From Verrucomicrobia subdivision 3 bacterium UBA693 (GTDB lineage: Bacteria > Verrucomicrobiota > Verrucomicrobiia > Limisphaerales > UBA8199), in NCBI GenBank assembly GCA_002298785.1, contig DBMR01000059.1:283666-347665 (forward strand): a stretch of DNA of 64,000 nucleotides, read 5' to 3'. The notes below the pieces were generated by a model that was not told the origin of the DNA, did not search any database, and saw only the letters and a list, made by a program, of their open reading frames with translations. The position numbers and the translations under genes are program-made. Positions 37,147 through 43,998 of the stretch are shown piece after piece (the first letter of the stretch is position 1; each line of letters starts with the position of its first letter).

Positions 37147-37512
37147 ATGAAGATTAACACCAATCGCGCTGCGGGCTTCACCCTTGTTGAAATCATGATC
37201 GTGGTCGCCATCATCGGTTTGCTGGCTGCCATCGCGATTCCCAACTTCGTGAAAGCGCGCAATACCTCCCAGGCCAACGCGTGCATCAACAATATGCGCC
37301 AGATCGACAGCGCGATTCAGCAATGGGCGTTGGAAAAGGGCAAGAAAGACAGCGACGCCCCGGTTCAGGCCGAAGTGCAGCTCTACATCAAGGGCGGCAA
37401 TATGCCGACCTGCCCGGCTACCGGTGGTTACACCCTGGGCGCCACGGTGGGAACGGTTCCGAGCGTCACCTGCGCCAATGCCGCGTTGGTCCCGCCGCAC
37501 GTTCTGCCCTGA
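37147..37512 (+). CDS. Short type IV/type II pseudopilin, paralogue 2
   Basis: Pilin-like protein of 121 residues, the same length as paralogue 1 and closely similar throughout. Class III signal MKINTNRAAG|FTLVE with cleavage after G10 and E15 conserved. The mature helix is followed by NFVKARNTSQANACI, the NMRQIDSAIQQWALEKGKK helix, the cysteine pair MPTCP/VTCANA and the terminal PPHVLP. The frame is open back to 37102, but the start at 37147 fits the signal peptide. It has its own upstream boxes and its own terminator, so it is probably expressed as a single gene. The clear divergence of residues 65-85 suggests paralogue-specific surface contacts. Confidence 0.88.
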   Translation: MKINTNRAAGFTLVEIMIVVAIIGLLAAIAIPNFVKARNTSQANACINNMRQIDSAIQQWALEKGKKDSDAPVQAEVQLYIKGGNMPTCPATGGYTLGATVGTVPSVTCANAALVPPHVLP

Positions 37513-37543
37513 TATCGAGCTAAGCTAAGACTCTCAATTCAAA

Positions 37544-37574
37544 GCCCGGGACGACCTTCGTTCCGGGTTTTTTT
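37544..37574 (+). terminator. Rho-independent terminator after pseudopilin 2
   Basis: Stem CCCGGGACG (37545-37553) pairs with CGTTCCGGG (37559-37567) with one G:T pair and a 5-base loop. Seven T follow (37568-37574). It lies 33 bp after the stop codon. Confidence 0.88.
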
Positions 37575-37692
37575 ATGTACTTTTGCGATTCGCCTTCTCC
37601 CCTCCCAGCCTATCTCAAAACAGCGCCAAGGTGTGTGGGGTTGTACCCAGTTTCTATGAAACGGCATTATCCATGCTATCTACAACGACTAA

Positions 37693-37763
37693 TGCGGTCG
37701 TCAGTGGGCAATTAGTGGACAACTTGAAATCATATATACCCGCCCGCTGCCTCGTTCACGCCG
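37693..37763 (+). promoter_or_regulatory. Conserved upstream region of pseudopilin gene 3
   Basis: TGCGGT (37693-37698), GGCAATTAGTG (37707-37717), AT-rich ATATAT, ACCCGCC (37738-37744) and TCACGCCG (37756-37763) followed by CTTCGG. The order is the same as for genes 1 and 2; the spacing from AGTG to ACCCGCC is three bases shorter. Confidence 0.58.
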
Positions 37764-37780
37764 CTTCGGTAGAAAGAACA

Positions 37781-38155
37781 ATGCGTATGAGAATCGAAAG
37801 GAAGCGAAGCTCGGGGTTTACCCTGGTGGAAATCATGATCGTCGTCGCCATCATCGGGTTGCTGGCCGCCATCGCGCTGCCCAATTTTGTGCACGCGCGC
37901 AGCACCTCCCAGGCGAATGCCTGCATCAATAACCTCCGCCAAATCGACAGTGCGACCCAACAGTGGGCCCTGGAAAACCGCAAAAAAGACACGGACCCTG
38001 CTGATCCCGCGCAAGTTGCGGATTATATCCGGGATCGCAAAATTCCCACGTGCCCGACCGGCCCAGATTACGTGTTCGCTGCCTCCCTGGGCACGCGTCC
38101 AAGTGTAACCTGCGTTGTCGGCGCGACGGTTTCTCCAAACCACGCGCTCCCGTGA
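37781..38155 (+). CDS. Short type IV/type II pseudopilin, paralogue 3
   Basis: Pilin-like protein of 124 residues. The start is ATG at 37781 or the ATG two codons later; AGAAAGAAC upstream is a modest Shine-Dalgarno. Prepilin signal MRMRIERKRSSG|FTLVE with E17 as the conserved glutamate. The hydrophobic helix has ALPNFVHARSTSQANACI where paralogues 1 and 2 have AIPNFVKARN. The cysteine pair IPTCP/VTCVVG and the end PNHALP are kept. It is the most diverged of the three. The frame is open back to 37583, but that extension has no homology to its siblings and is not used here. Confidence 0.86.
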   Translation: MRMRIERKRSSGFTLVEIMIVVAIIGLLAAIALPNFVHARSTSQANACINNLRQIDSATQQWALENRKKDTDPADPAQVADYIRDRKIPTCPTGPDYVFAASLGTRPSVTCVVGATVSPNHALP

Positions 38156-38167
38156 AATGATCCACCA

Positions 38168-38234
38168 GGTGAGGAAGGTACGATCATTTAAACGCCGGCA
38201 GGGCTCCCTGCCCTCCGGCGTTCCTTACCTCACC
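38168..38234 (+). terminator. Large stem-loop after pseudopilin 3, probable terminator
   Basis: Inner hairpin AACGCCG-GCAGGG-CT-CCCTGC with the closing strand CCGGCGTT (38191-38222). An outer pairing joins GGTGAGG (38168-38174) and CCTCACC (38228-38234). No long T run follows, so termination strength is uncertain; an RNA-stabilising structure is the alternative. Confidence 0.55.
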
Positions 38235-38512
38235 AACTAAGAACTACCGACAGCACAACAAAGTAACCGACCAGCTTCCAAGCTCACACAATCTCGTCCA
38301 CGAACGGGACAGTGTCTTGTGGTATGTGTCTAATTATTGGATTCATGTCATCGATGGCTTGGTAAACGGGTTACTCCTGTCGCGTGCGGCGATTCTACTA
38401 GTCTGCGGAGTTCTTAATAGCAGACCTTTCCCGAACTCGCCCTTCGTCAGATTTTTTTATTGTTTAGCTACCGGTCCCTTCAGATATTCAGTCCAGGGCG
38501 CACGCCCATTCC
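38235..38512. other. Intergenic stretch before the ABC transporter operon
   Basis: No gene seen. It holds a T-rich tract near 38452-38464 without a stem. The promoter of the ABC operon must be here, but no clear -35/-10 pair stands out. Confidence 0.4.
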
Positions 38513-39280
38513 ATGGACACCATTATCGAACTGAAAGACTTGCGGGTCGAATATCCGGCTCAAGCTCGGGGTCAGGGTCCTAAATTGGCTGTGCGCGACC
38601 TGAACCTCCGGGTTAGCGCAGGTCAGGTGTTCGGATTCCTCGGTCCGAATGGAGCAGGCAAGACGACCACGATGAACGTCCTACTGGGTTTCATACCGCC
38701 TACGGGTGGGGGTGCTTCATTATTTGGGGTCGACGTTCGCCAACCGATCGCTCGGCAGCGCATTGGGTATTTGCCGGAACTCACCTATTACTACAAGTTT
38801 CTGACCGCGGAAGAGTTGCTGCGATTCTATGCCAGGATTTTTGGGCTGACGCGCTCCGAGGCGGACCAGCGAATCGAAACGCTGATACAATTGGTTGAAT
38901 TGGAACCAGCACGCAAGCGACCCATCAAATCCTACTCCAAAGGCATGCAGCAACGGGTTGGGCTCGCACAGGCCCTGATCAATAACCCGGATCTGCTGAT
39001 CTTGGATGAGCCTACCAGCGGTTTGGATCCCCTTGGCCGCATGAAGGTCCGCGAGATCATCCAACGATTGAAGAACGAGGGCAAAACCGTTTTCTTTTCC
39101 TCACACGAACTGGGCGAGGTGGAGACGGTCTGCGACCGAGTGGCGATCATCAATCAAGGCCAGCTAAAAATGGAGGGGGCCGTATCCGATCTAACTGAGA
39201 AGCACCAGGCTAATCTGGAGCAGATCTTTCTGGATCTCATCGGTTATCAAACCCAAGCCCCGGCCCAATCGCCGAAATAA
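38513..39280 (+). CDS. ABC transporter ATP-binding protein (NatA/CcmA-like, ABC-2 class)
   Basis: Cytosolic ATPase of 255 residues. Walker A G44PNGAGKTTT53, Q-loop region near 88-92 (YLPEL), signature YSKGMQQRVGLAQAL (141-155), Walker B LLILDEP (161-167) with D-loop SGLDPLG, and H-loop SSHELGEVE. The signature YSKGMQQR is the variant common in ABC-2 exporters of the NatA, NosF and CcmA type. It begins with the ATG at 38513 and lies 11 bp before its permease. It pairs with the downstream membrane protein; substrate unknown. It lacks a fused membrane or peptidase domain, so it is not a type I secretion ATPase. Confidence 0.92.
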   Translation: MDTIIELKDLRVEYPAQARGQGPKLAVRDLNLRVSAGQVFGFLGPNGAGKTTTMNVLLGFIPPTGGGASLFGVDVRQPIARQRIGYLPELTYYYKFLTAEELLRFYARIFGLTRSEADQRIETLIQLVELEPARKRPIKSYSKGMQQRVGLAQALINNPDLLILDEPTSGLDPLGRMKVREIIQRLKNEGKTVFFSSHELGEVETVCDRVAIINQGQLKMEGAVSDLTEKHQANLEQIFLDLIGYQTQAPAQSPK

Positions 39281-39291
39281 CCTAAGCCGAC

Positions 39292-40071
39292 ATGAACATC
39301 ACCTTTGCTCTCGCCGGCCTGGTCATCAAGGAACTTTATCGCCGTAAGGACTTTTACGTGCTCTTTGTGCTCACCGCGATCATTACGCTGGTAATGGGAT
39401 CGCTCAACTTCTTCAATGACGACAAGCTGGTGCTCTACTTAAAGGACATCGCTTTGCTGCTGATTTGGATTTCTGCGCTGGCGATTGCGGTGGGAGCCAC
39501 GGCCCGGCAACTCCCTTCCGAGCGCGAAAACCGCACGATCTATCCGCTCCTGGCCAAGCCGGTAACACGCGGACATGTCATTTTGGGGAAATTCCTGGGC
39601 TGCTGGTTTGCCACTGGGCTTACTTTGGTGGTCTTTTACCTGTTTTTCGGGGTGGTGAGCGGGTCGCGTGACCACCACTTTCCCGTGCCTCAATATGGCC
39701 AGGCGCTGCTCATGCATTGGTTCATGCTTGCCATCGTCATTGCCATGGTGCTGCTGGGTTCGCTCCTCTTTAGCGCGCCCTCCGCCAATGCCACCATCTC
39801 CATCTCTGTGATCGTAGGAATCCTGCTGCTGGGACGTCATCTGTCAACTGCTGCCATGCAACAGGCCGAACCACTCCGCACCATTCTCTATTCTTTTTAC
39901 TACCTGATCCCGCACCTCGAATGGTATGACCTGCGGGATTTCGTGATTTACGAGCCCTCCCTGGTGCCGTGGACCGATTGCCTGCTCGCCGCCCTGTATG
40001 CCGCGGTTTACACGGCGCTTTTGCTCTTAGCGTCCTGGCTGCTGTTCCGCCGCAAGCCGCTCAGCGTCTAG
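39292..40071 (+). CDS. ABC-2 type permease
   Basis: Integral membrane protein of 259 residues with about six hydrophobic helices. The cytosolic segment ERENRTIYPLLAKPVTRGH between helices 2 and 3 is characteristic of ABC-2/NosY-like permeases. It forms the membrane half of the exporter with the preceding ATPase (11 bp away) and is followed 5 bp later by a TPR protein. The substrate cannot be read from sequence. Its position after the pilin cluster may be coincidental, since a terminator-like stem and 280 bp separate them. Confidence 0.85.
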   Translation: MNITFALAGLVIKELYRRKDFYVLFVLTAIITLVMGSLNFFNDDKLVLYLKDIALLLIWISALAIAVGATARQLPSERENRTIYPLLAKPVTRGHVILGKFLGCWFATGLTLVVFYLFFGVVSGSRDHHFPVPQYGQALLMHWFMLAIVIAMVLLGSLLFSAPSANATISISVIVGILLLGRHLSTAAMQQAEPLRTILYSFYYLIPHLEWYDLRDFVIYEPSLVPWTDCLLAALYAAVYTALLLLASWLLFRRKPLSV

Positions 40072-40076
40072 GTCCC

Positions 40077-40988
40077 ATGCCACCAGTCCCCACAACCTGG
40101 CGTAAGGCTTCGCCCCTGTCTGTCCTGCTCTTGTTGGCCGCCACTGCCGTCACGCTCGCAACCGTGCTCCAGCCTCGCGCCCGAAACTGGGCCCGTCAGG
40201 GGGACTCAGATAATGTCCTCAAAGCGCTGCTGGGCGACACCCGCCGGTTGTTCTCCAATCATCTGTTCGTCAAGGCCGACGTTTCCTTTCATAGCGGTTA
40301 TTATCCCTCAATTTTTGACCAAGCCGCCGCTCCAAAGGACAGTCGCCACATGATGGCCGAGCATCCGGACGACCACGACGACCAGGAAGGACATGGCACC
40401 GAACCCAGCGCCGCTGAAGCCGCGCATGAGGCAGCCATGGCTTTCCTCGGGCCGCCCAGGGATTGGATCGAGAGTTTCGGACGCCGTTTCATGATCACCC
40501 ACCACTCTCACCTGAGTTCCGGTCGGGAACGGGAGATCCTGCCTTGGCTTAAATTGGCCTCTGAGCTCGATCCCCAGCGGATCGATACCTACACGGTGTC
40601 TTCCTACTGGCTCCGCAGCCAATTGGGCAAAGTAGATGAAGCAGAGAATTTTCTCCGTGAAGGTCTCCGCAACAATCCCGACAGCTACGAGATCCTTTAT
40701 GAGCTCGGGCGTCTGCTGCAAGAGGATCGGCACGATGACATCCGCGCGCGAAACCTGTGGCGCCAGGCCCTCAAAAAGTGGAACGCTTCGGAATCGGGCA
40801 AGGACAAGCCAAACAACTTGGCCTGTGACGAGATCGTCTCCCATCTGGCCCAACTCGAGGAGCGCCAAGGCAATCTGAGCCTGGCGATTGCTTATTGGGA
40901 GATGGCCCTGAAGGTTTCCCCCTCAAGTGAGGAAATCGAGAAGCGCATCCAGGAACTGAGCAACGCCATGGCAAACCCGGGCCAGTGA
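40077..40988 (+). CDS. TPR-repeat protein, membrane-anchored
   Basis: Protein of 303 residues starting at ATG 40077, 5 bp after the permease stop. One N-terminal hydrophobic helix (LSVLLLLAATAVTLATVL) serves as anchor or signal peptide, followed by an acidic and His-rich stretch near residues 95-110. The C-terminal half holds tetratricopeptide units: LKLASELDPQRIDTYTVSSY, AENFLREGLRNNPDSYEILY, ARNLWRQALKKW and LAIAYWEMALKVSPSSEEI. TPRs mediate protein contacts, so it probably assists the ABC-2 transporter on the outer face of the membrane. The longer frame starting at 39969 lies inside the permease gene and is rejected. Confidence 0.75.
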   Translation: MPPVPTTWRKASPLSVLLLLAATAVTLATVLQPRARNWARQGDSDNVLKALLGDTRRLFSNHLFVKADVSFHSGYYPSIFDQAAAPKDSRHMMAEHPDDHDDQEGHGTEPSAAEAAHEAAMAFLGPPRDWIESFGRRFMITHHSHLSSGREREILPWLKLASELDPQRIDTYTVSSYWLRSQLGKVDEAENFLREGLRNNPDSYEILYELGRLLQEDRHDDIRARNLWRQALKKWNASESGKDKPNNLACDEIVSHLAQLEERQGNLSLAIAYWEMALKVSPSSEEIEKRIQELSNAMANPGQ

Positions 40989-41365
40989 TGGACAGGGCTA
41001 TTGGCGTAATCTTCCGCTTCCTCTGCCGTGGCGAGATTGCCCCCGGGTTTGACCGGGTAGTCGGACGCAAGTTTCTAGCGCTGGCGTGGGTGATTGACCC
41101 TTCGCTTTTTGAGGATTCTCCGTCGCTCGCCAAGATGGCCCGCAAGTTGAAGGTCGCGCCGAAGACCTTACAGAACCGTTCAGCGTAAGCGACCGCGCGG
41201 TTTGGCATTCGGAACCGTAGCCAGTCCCATGTTTGGAACGCCGGGCTCAAAATGAAGGCTAGTTGCGAACGGTTGCCTGACACGGAGAGCGCTGTTGCAA
41301 CCCGAGTTTGTAACGACACGGCAGACGGGGACAGCCAGAGCCCTGAAGCGAAGCGAGGGCGCTAG
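40985..41365 (+). pseudogene. HTH-like regulatory gene interrupted by an in-frame TAA
   Basis: An open frame starts at GTG 40985 (or ATG 40988), runs through a helix-turn-helix-like segment (SPSLAKMARKLKVAPKTLQ), and stops at TAA 41186-41188. The same frame continues without another stop to TAG 41363-41365. It directly gives RFGIRNRSQSHVWNAG, the kind of segment that normally follows such an HTH in small accessory-region proteins of this group. One base change (for example GAA to TAA) would explain the break. The 67-residue product may still be made but would lack the C-terminal half. Family recall is from memory and should be treated as tentative. Confidence 0.5.
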
Positions 41366-41621
41366 CGGGGGCGTATGAGTAAGAAATCTTTTCGGGAGTG
41401 AGGGGAAAGGGAGCAACGCGACATTGCAGCCCTCACACACACGCCGTCTCAAAAACCGTGTCTCATGTAGGATGATTATCGTTAAAGCTCCAGATTCACC
41501 GCAACCGTCTGAACCGCAGCGCAGCGACAGCGCAAGCGCAAGCGCACCGGCAGGCGGTCACGTCACTGTCCCATGATTTTAGACACACACGGCAAACAAC
41601 TCAAATAGACTGGATATTTTC
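41366..41621. other. Non-coding remnant DNA
   Basis: No supported gene. The stretch just before it holds a small inverted repeat GCCCT/AGGGC (about 41339-41359), and near 41517-41550 there is a run of short GCGCA/GCAAGCGCA repeats. The base texture differs from the flanking dense coding. Confidence 0.4.
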
Positions 41622-41867
41622 ATGACCGAAGGAGTTTTGATCCGAATGGGCGTGGACGCTCGCCCGGTAACCGCTGCCCTCCGGGGCGTGCGCAAAGAGT
41701 TTGCGACCTTCAAAGCAGACTCCAAGAATCTGTTCAACGACATGGGCGGGGCTAAGGGAGTTCTCGGTGGCGCTGGTGGTATCGCCGTTGCAACCTTTGG
41801 GGGCTCGTCAGCTACAAGGGTCCAGACAGTGTTGACTTTTGTTTCCAAAGTTAGAGGATGTGAATCT
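41622..41867 (+). pseudogene. Fragment resembling the N-terminus of a phage tail-tape-measure-like protein
   Basis: Open frame whose first 60 or so codons (MTEGVLIRMGVDARPVTA, then a Lys/Asp/Phe-rich stretch and GGAKGVLGGAGGIAV) resemble the start of phage tape-measure proteins, which open with a short beta segment and then a long helical region. The frame runs straight into an unrelated downstream protein that has its own start at 41868. That suggests a truncated gene fused by deletion. The resemblance is a weak pattern match. Confidence 0.3.
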
Positions 41868-42182
41868 ATGAAGGATAAAAAGGAAGATGCAAGGAGTGCC
41901 GGAACGGTGGGTGTGGCGATGAGACTAGACGCGAACCTGGCGAATCGCCTGTACCGAATCGCTGGCATTCAACGCACCAGCATCAGAGCGGTGGTTGAGC
42001 AGACGATTGGGCCGGGATTGAATCAGGTGGAGAAGCTTTATGGCATCATCCCCACCGAGGACGAACTCAATTCATTGGCAACCACACCTCTCGCTGCGCG
42101 TCGGGGGATGAAGGCAAGCGGGAAATCTCAGCGGCCTCATACCGAAACTGTTTCGGCAGCATCTGACGCTGCTCAACCGTGA
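41868..42182 (+). CDS. Small ribbon-helix-helix-like protein, function unknown
   Basis: Protein of 104 residues. The start is ATG 41868 behind AGAGGA at a suitable spacing, in preference to the long frame from 41622. After a charged lead (MKDKKEDARSAG), the stretch VGVAMRLDANLANRLYRIAG followed by QRTSIRAVVEQTI fits a beta-strand plus two helices as in CopG/Arc-type DNA-binding proteins. The C-terminal 40 residues are low-complexity (Ala, Ser, Thr, Arg). Its location in a decayed element suggests an accessory regulator. I do not recognise a named family. Confidence 0.5.
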   Translation: MKDKKEDARSAGTVGVAMRLDANLANRLYRIAGIQRTSIRAVVEQTIGPGLNQVEKLYGIIPTEDELNSLATTPLAARRGMKASGKSQRPHTETVSAASDAAQP

Positions 42183-42450
42183 GCTTTAGCACGTCTGGAC
42201 CAAGGTGTTGAAACGCCGCCGACTGCGGTGTAAACCGCTATCAGGCCACAGAGGGTGGGAACTGATGCTAGCCTACGGTCACGGGTGACGGCACCCAATC
42301 CAGCAGATTCGCCCTCCACGCCCAAGTACGCGTTCCGGTGGCCAGCATGGATTTCGAGTGTCGTAATTTAGACCGATCAGCAAGCCGGAAGGTCAAAATC
42401 AATTAATCACATTCCACACGCAAAAGTTCACTCCGTGAGTAGAAATCAAC
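42183..42450. other. Intergenic stretch without a recognisable gene
   Basis: 268 bp between two small RHH-like genes. No gene, tRNA or clear terminator seen. An AT-rich patch at about 42386-42435 before the next start may hold its promoter. Confidence 0.4.
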
Positions 42451-43068
42451 ATGAAATTCAACAAACCAAAATCGTTTAGATTATCACGCAAGCTAACTTA
42501 CATATTAGGTAAAGTTTCCGCAATCACGCAGCGCACCGAGGCAGAGATCATTGATCGCTGTCTGGATCGCCGTATACGCAGCGCAGTGCCCGAAGCGGCG
42601 CGGCGAGAGGCGGCAGCGAAAGCGCTCGAAGAGGCCAATCAAATTAAGGCTGAGCTTGCGTCGAAGGAAAGGACCGGGAAGTACAGTCCGCGTCCCCGCA
42701 AGTTCGAGCGCCGCATCATGGAAATCTTCACCATCGCCTGCGAGAAGCACAAGCTCACTCAGGCCGAACTATTGGAGCACTGCTTGAATGTGGAGCTCGC
42801 CAAGGTGGTTGAAGAGTTCGTTCAGTCATCAGCCGAGATGGCCTATGCCTCAGTGCCAGATGCGTTCGCACAGCAGGCTATTGCCGCTGGCGTCTATCCC
42901 TCCGACAGCAACCTGCTCTCCACTCGCTCCAAGCGGTTCAAGAAATCGCGCACCGAGTTCGGCAAGGCGGTAAGTCTCACTCGCCCCCAACTCAGCCAAG
43001 TAGCATCCGGTGAGGTCGCGGTCCGTGGAATGGGCCGAATAACTAATGCGGCAGATGGCGAGCTGTGA
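42451..43068 (+). CDS. Hypothetical protein with two RHH-like N-terminal segments
   Basis: Protein of 205 residues starting at ATG 42451. Two related segments are visible: SFRLSRKLTYILGKVSAITQ followed by RTEAEIIDRCLDRRI (about 8-43), and KFERRIMEIFTIACEKHKLT with QAELLEHCLNVEL (about 83-117). Each reads as a short strand and two helices, as in ribbon-helix-helix proteins, so a tandem-RHH DNA-binding protein is possible. The C-terminal part is basic (STRSKRFKKSRTEF). Its genomic setting among degraded genes points to a mobile-element or accessory origin. Function unknown. Confidence 0.55.
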   Translation: MKFNKPKSFRLSRKLTYILGKVSAITQRTEAEIIDRCLDRRIRSAVPEAARREAAAKALEEANQIKAELASKERTGKYSPRPRKFERRIMEIFTIACEKHKLTQAELLEHCLNVELAKVVEEFVQSSAEMAYASVPDAFAQQAIAAGVYPSDSNLLSTRSKRFKKSRTEFGKAVSLTRPQLSQVASGEVAVRGMGRITNAADGEL

Positions 43069-43268
43069 GCACGGACCTCTTGGGGTGTTTGTCGCGAGCG
43101 CAAGGGCAACCCGAGCCTGAACCATAGTGGAGGGTGTGGCGAGCGCATTGGGAAAGATTCCCTCAAAGGAAACGGCATCAAGCCAAGAAACAGCCCCGGC
43201 AAACGACCACCGGGGGACGCTCCTTGATTGAGCCAGCGCAACCACAAAGCCAGCGTGGCTGAATCTAT

Positions 43269-43634
43269 ATGCAGAACACAGCAAATCCCGGTCAACTCGG
43301 GGTCAACATCTGTCAACAGTTGTCCACTCCGGTCCACGGCAATATTGATGCCCACCGCAGAGCCGCGCACCCTTCAGGCGTGACGATAAAGGACGAGTTC
43401 AGCGACTTGCCGGTATCGCGGCAACGCCGTTATCAGTTGCGGAAGATACGAGACCGGAAGTGCTTCCTTTGCAGCGCGCCAGTGGGCATAGGGCGGCTTT
43501 GCGTGCCGTGCGCCATCAAGAGAGAGCAGATGCTAAAGCGACGTCGCAAGCGGGCAGTAACACCCCCTCTCTCGCTTCCGATCACGCCCCCGGTTGCTGA
43601 ACCCACGGCCACCGCTACGCCGTCGCGAGCCTGA
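43269..43634 (+). CDS. Small zinc-ribbon-like (CxxC...CxxC) protein
   Basis: Protein of at most 121 residues. The conserved-looking core is VSRQRRYQLRKIRDRKCFLC followed by SAPVG and LCVPCAIKRE (about 48-86), with two CxxC knuckles nine residues apart that would bind one zinc ion. Small proteins with this basic-helix/CxxC pattern are frequent in accessory regions of Verrucomicrobiota and Planctomycetota, often near phage-derived genes. The C-terminal 30 residues are Pro/Thr/Ala-rich. The start at 43269 is uncertain, since the N-terminal 45 residues show no conservation-like pattern; a later start is possible. Confidence 0.5.
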   Translation: MQNTANPGQLGVNICQQLSTPVHGNIDAHRRAAHPSGVTIKDEFSDLPVSRQRRYQLRKIRDRKCFLCSAPVGIGRLCVPCAIKREQMLKRRRKRAVTPPLSLPITPPVAEPTATATPSRA

Positions 43635-43862
43635 CAGGAGTATGTTGACATGGTCCGAGGCTTAGGCGCGTCCTGGAGCCCGCTGGGATAGTCGAGTTTC
43701 GCAGACACGGGGCCGGGAAAGGTCGTTTCGCTGGGAATAGTTGCCCACAGTTGTCTAGATCGTCTCTATTCGTCCAATTGCCCACAATTCGGGCAACTAT
43801 CTTGGGAAGGGCTCAAAAGTGCGTTTTACCCTTATTTTATGCGGGCTTTATGGGGGTTTTGA

Positions 43863-43937
43863 TGGAGCCAGCTGCCGGATTTGAACCGGCGACCCGCAGT
43901 TTACAAAACTGCTGCTCTACCACTGAGCTAAGCTGGC
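43863..43937 (-). tRNA. tRNA-Thr (anticodon TGT)
   Basis: On the minus strand, acceptor GCCAGCT pairs with AGCTGGC, followed by T73 and an encoded CCA (43863-43865). The anticodon stem GCAGT/ACTGC encloses TTTGTAA, giving anticodon TGT. The T arm GGTTCAAATCC is standard. It marks the right edge of the decayed accessory stretch. Confidence 0.95.
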
Positions 43938-43954
43938 GCTCCGAAAGGCGATTA

Positions 43955-43983
43955 ATGGTTCACTTTCGAACTCGCCGTGTCAA
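43955..43983 (-). promoter_or_regulatory. Possible promoter of tRNA-Thr
   Basis: Reading leftwards, a perfect TTGACA (43978-43983), 17 bp, then AACCAT (43955-43960, three matches to TATAAT). Transcription would begin about 10 bases before the tRNA. The -35 is strong and the -10 poor. Confidence 0.33.
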
Positions 43984-43998
43984 GGATGACCAATTTCC

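Noticed and set aside
38440..38470. T-rich tract as a terminator
   Set aside because: No stem precedes it, and the hairpin after pilin 3 lies 220 bp upstream.
38513..40071. ABC transporter considered as the exporter ATPase for the giant adhesin
   Set aside because: It is a soluble NatA-type ATPase with an ABC-2 permease on the opposite strand, separated by the pilin cluster. It lacks the fused membrane or C39 domain of type I secretion ATPases.
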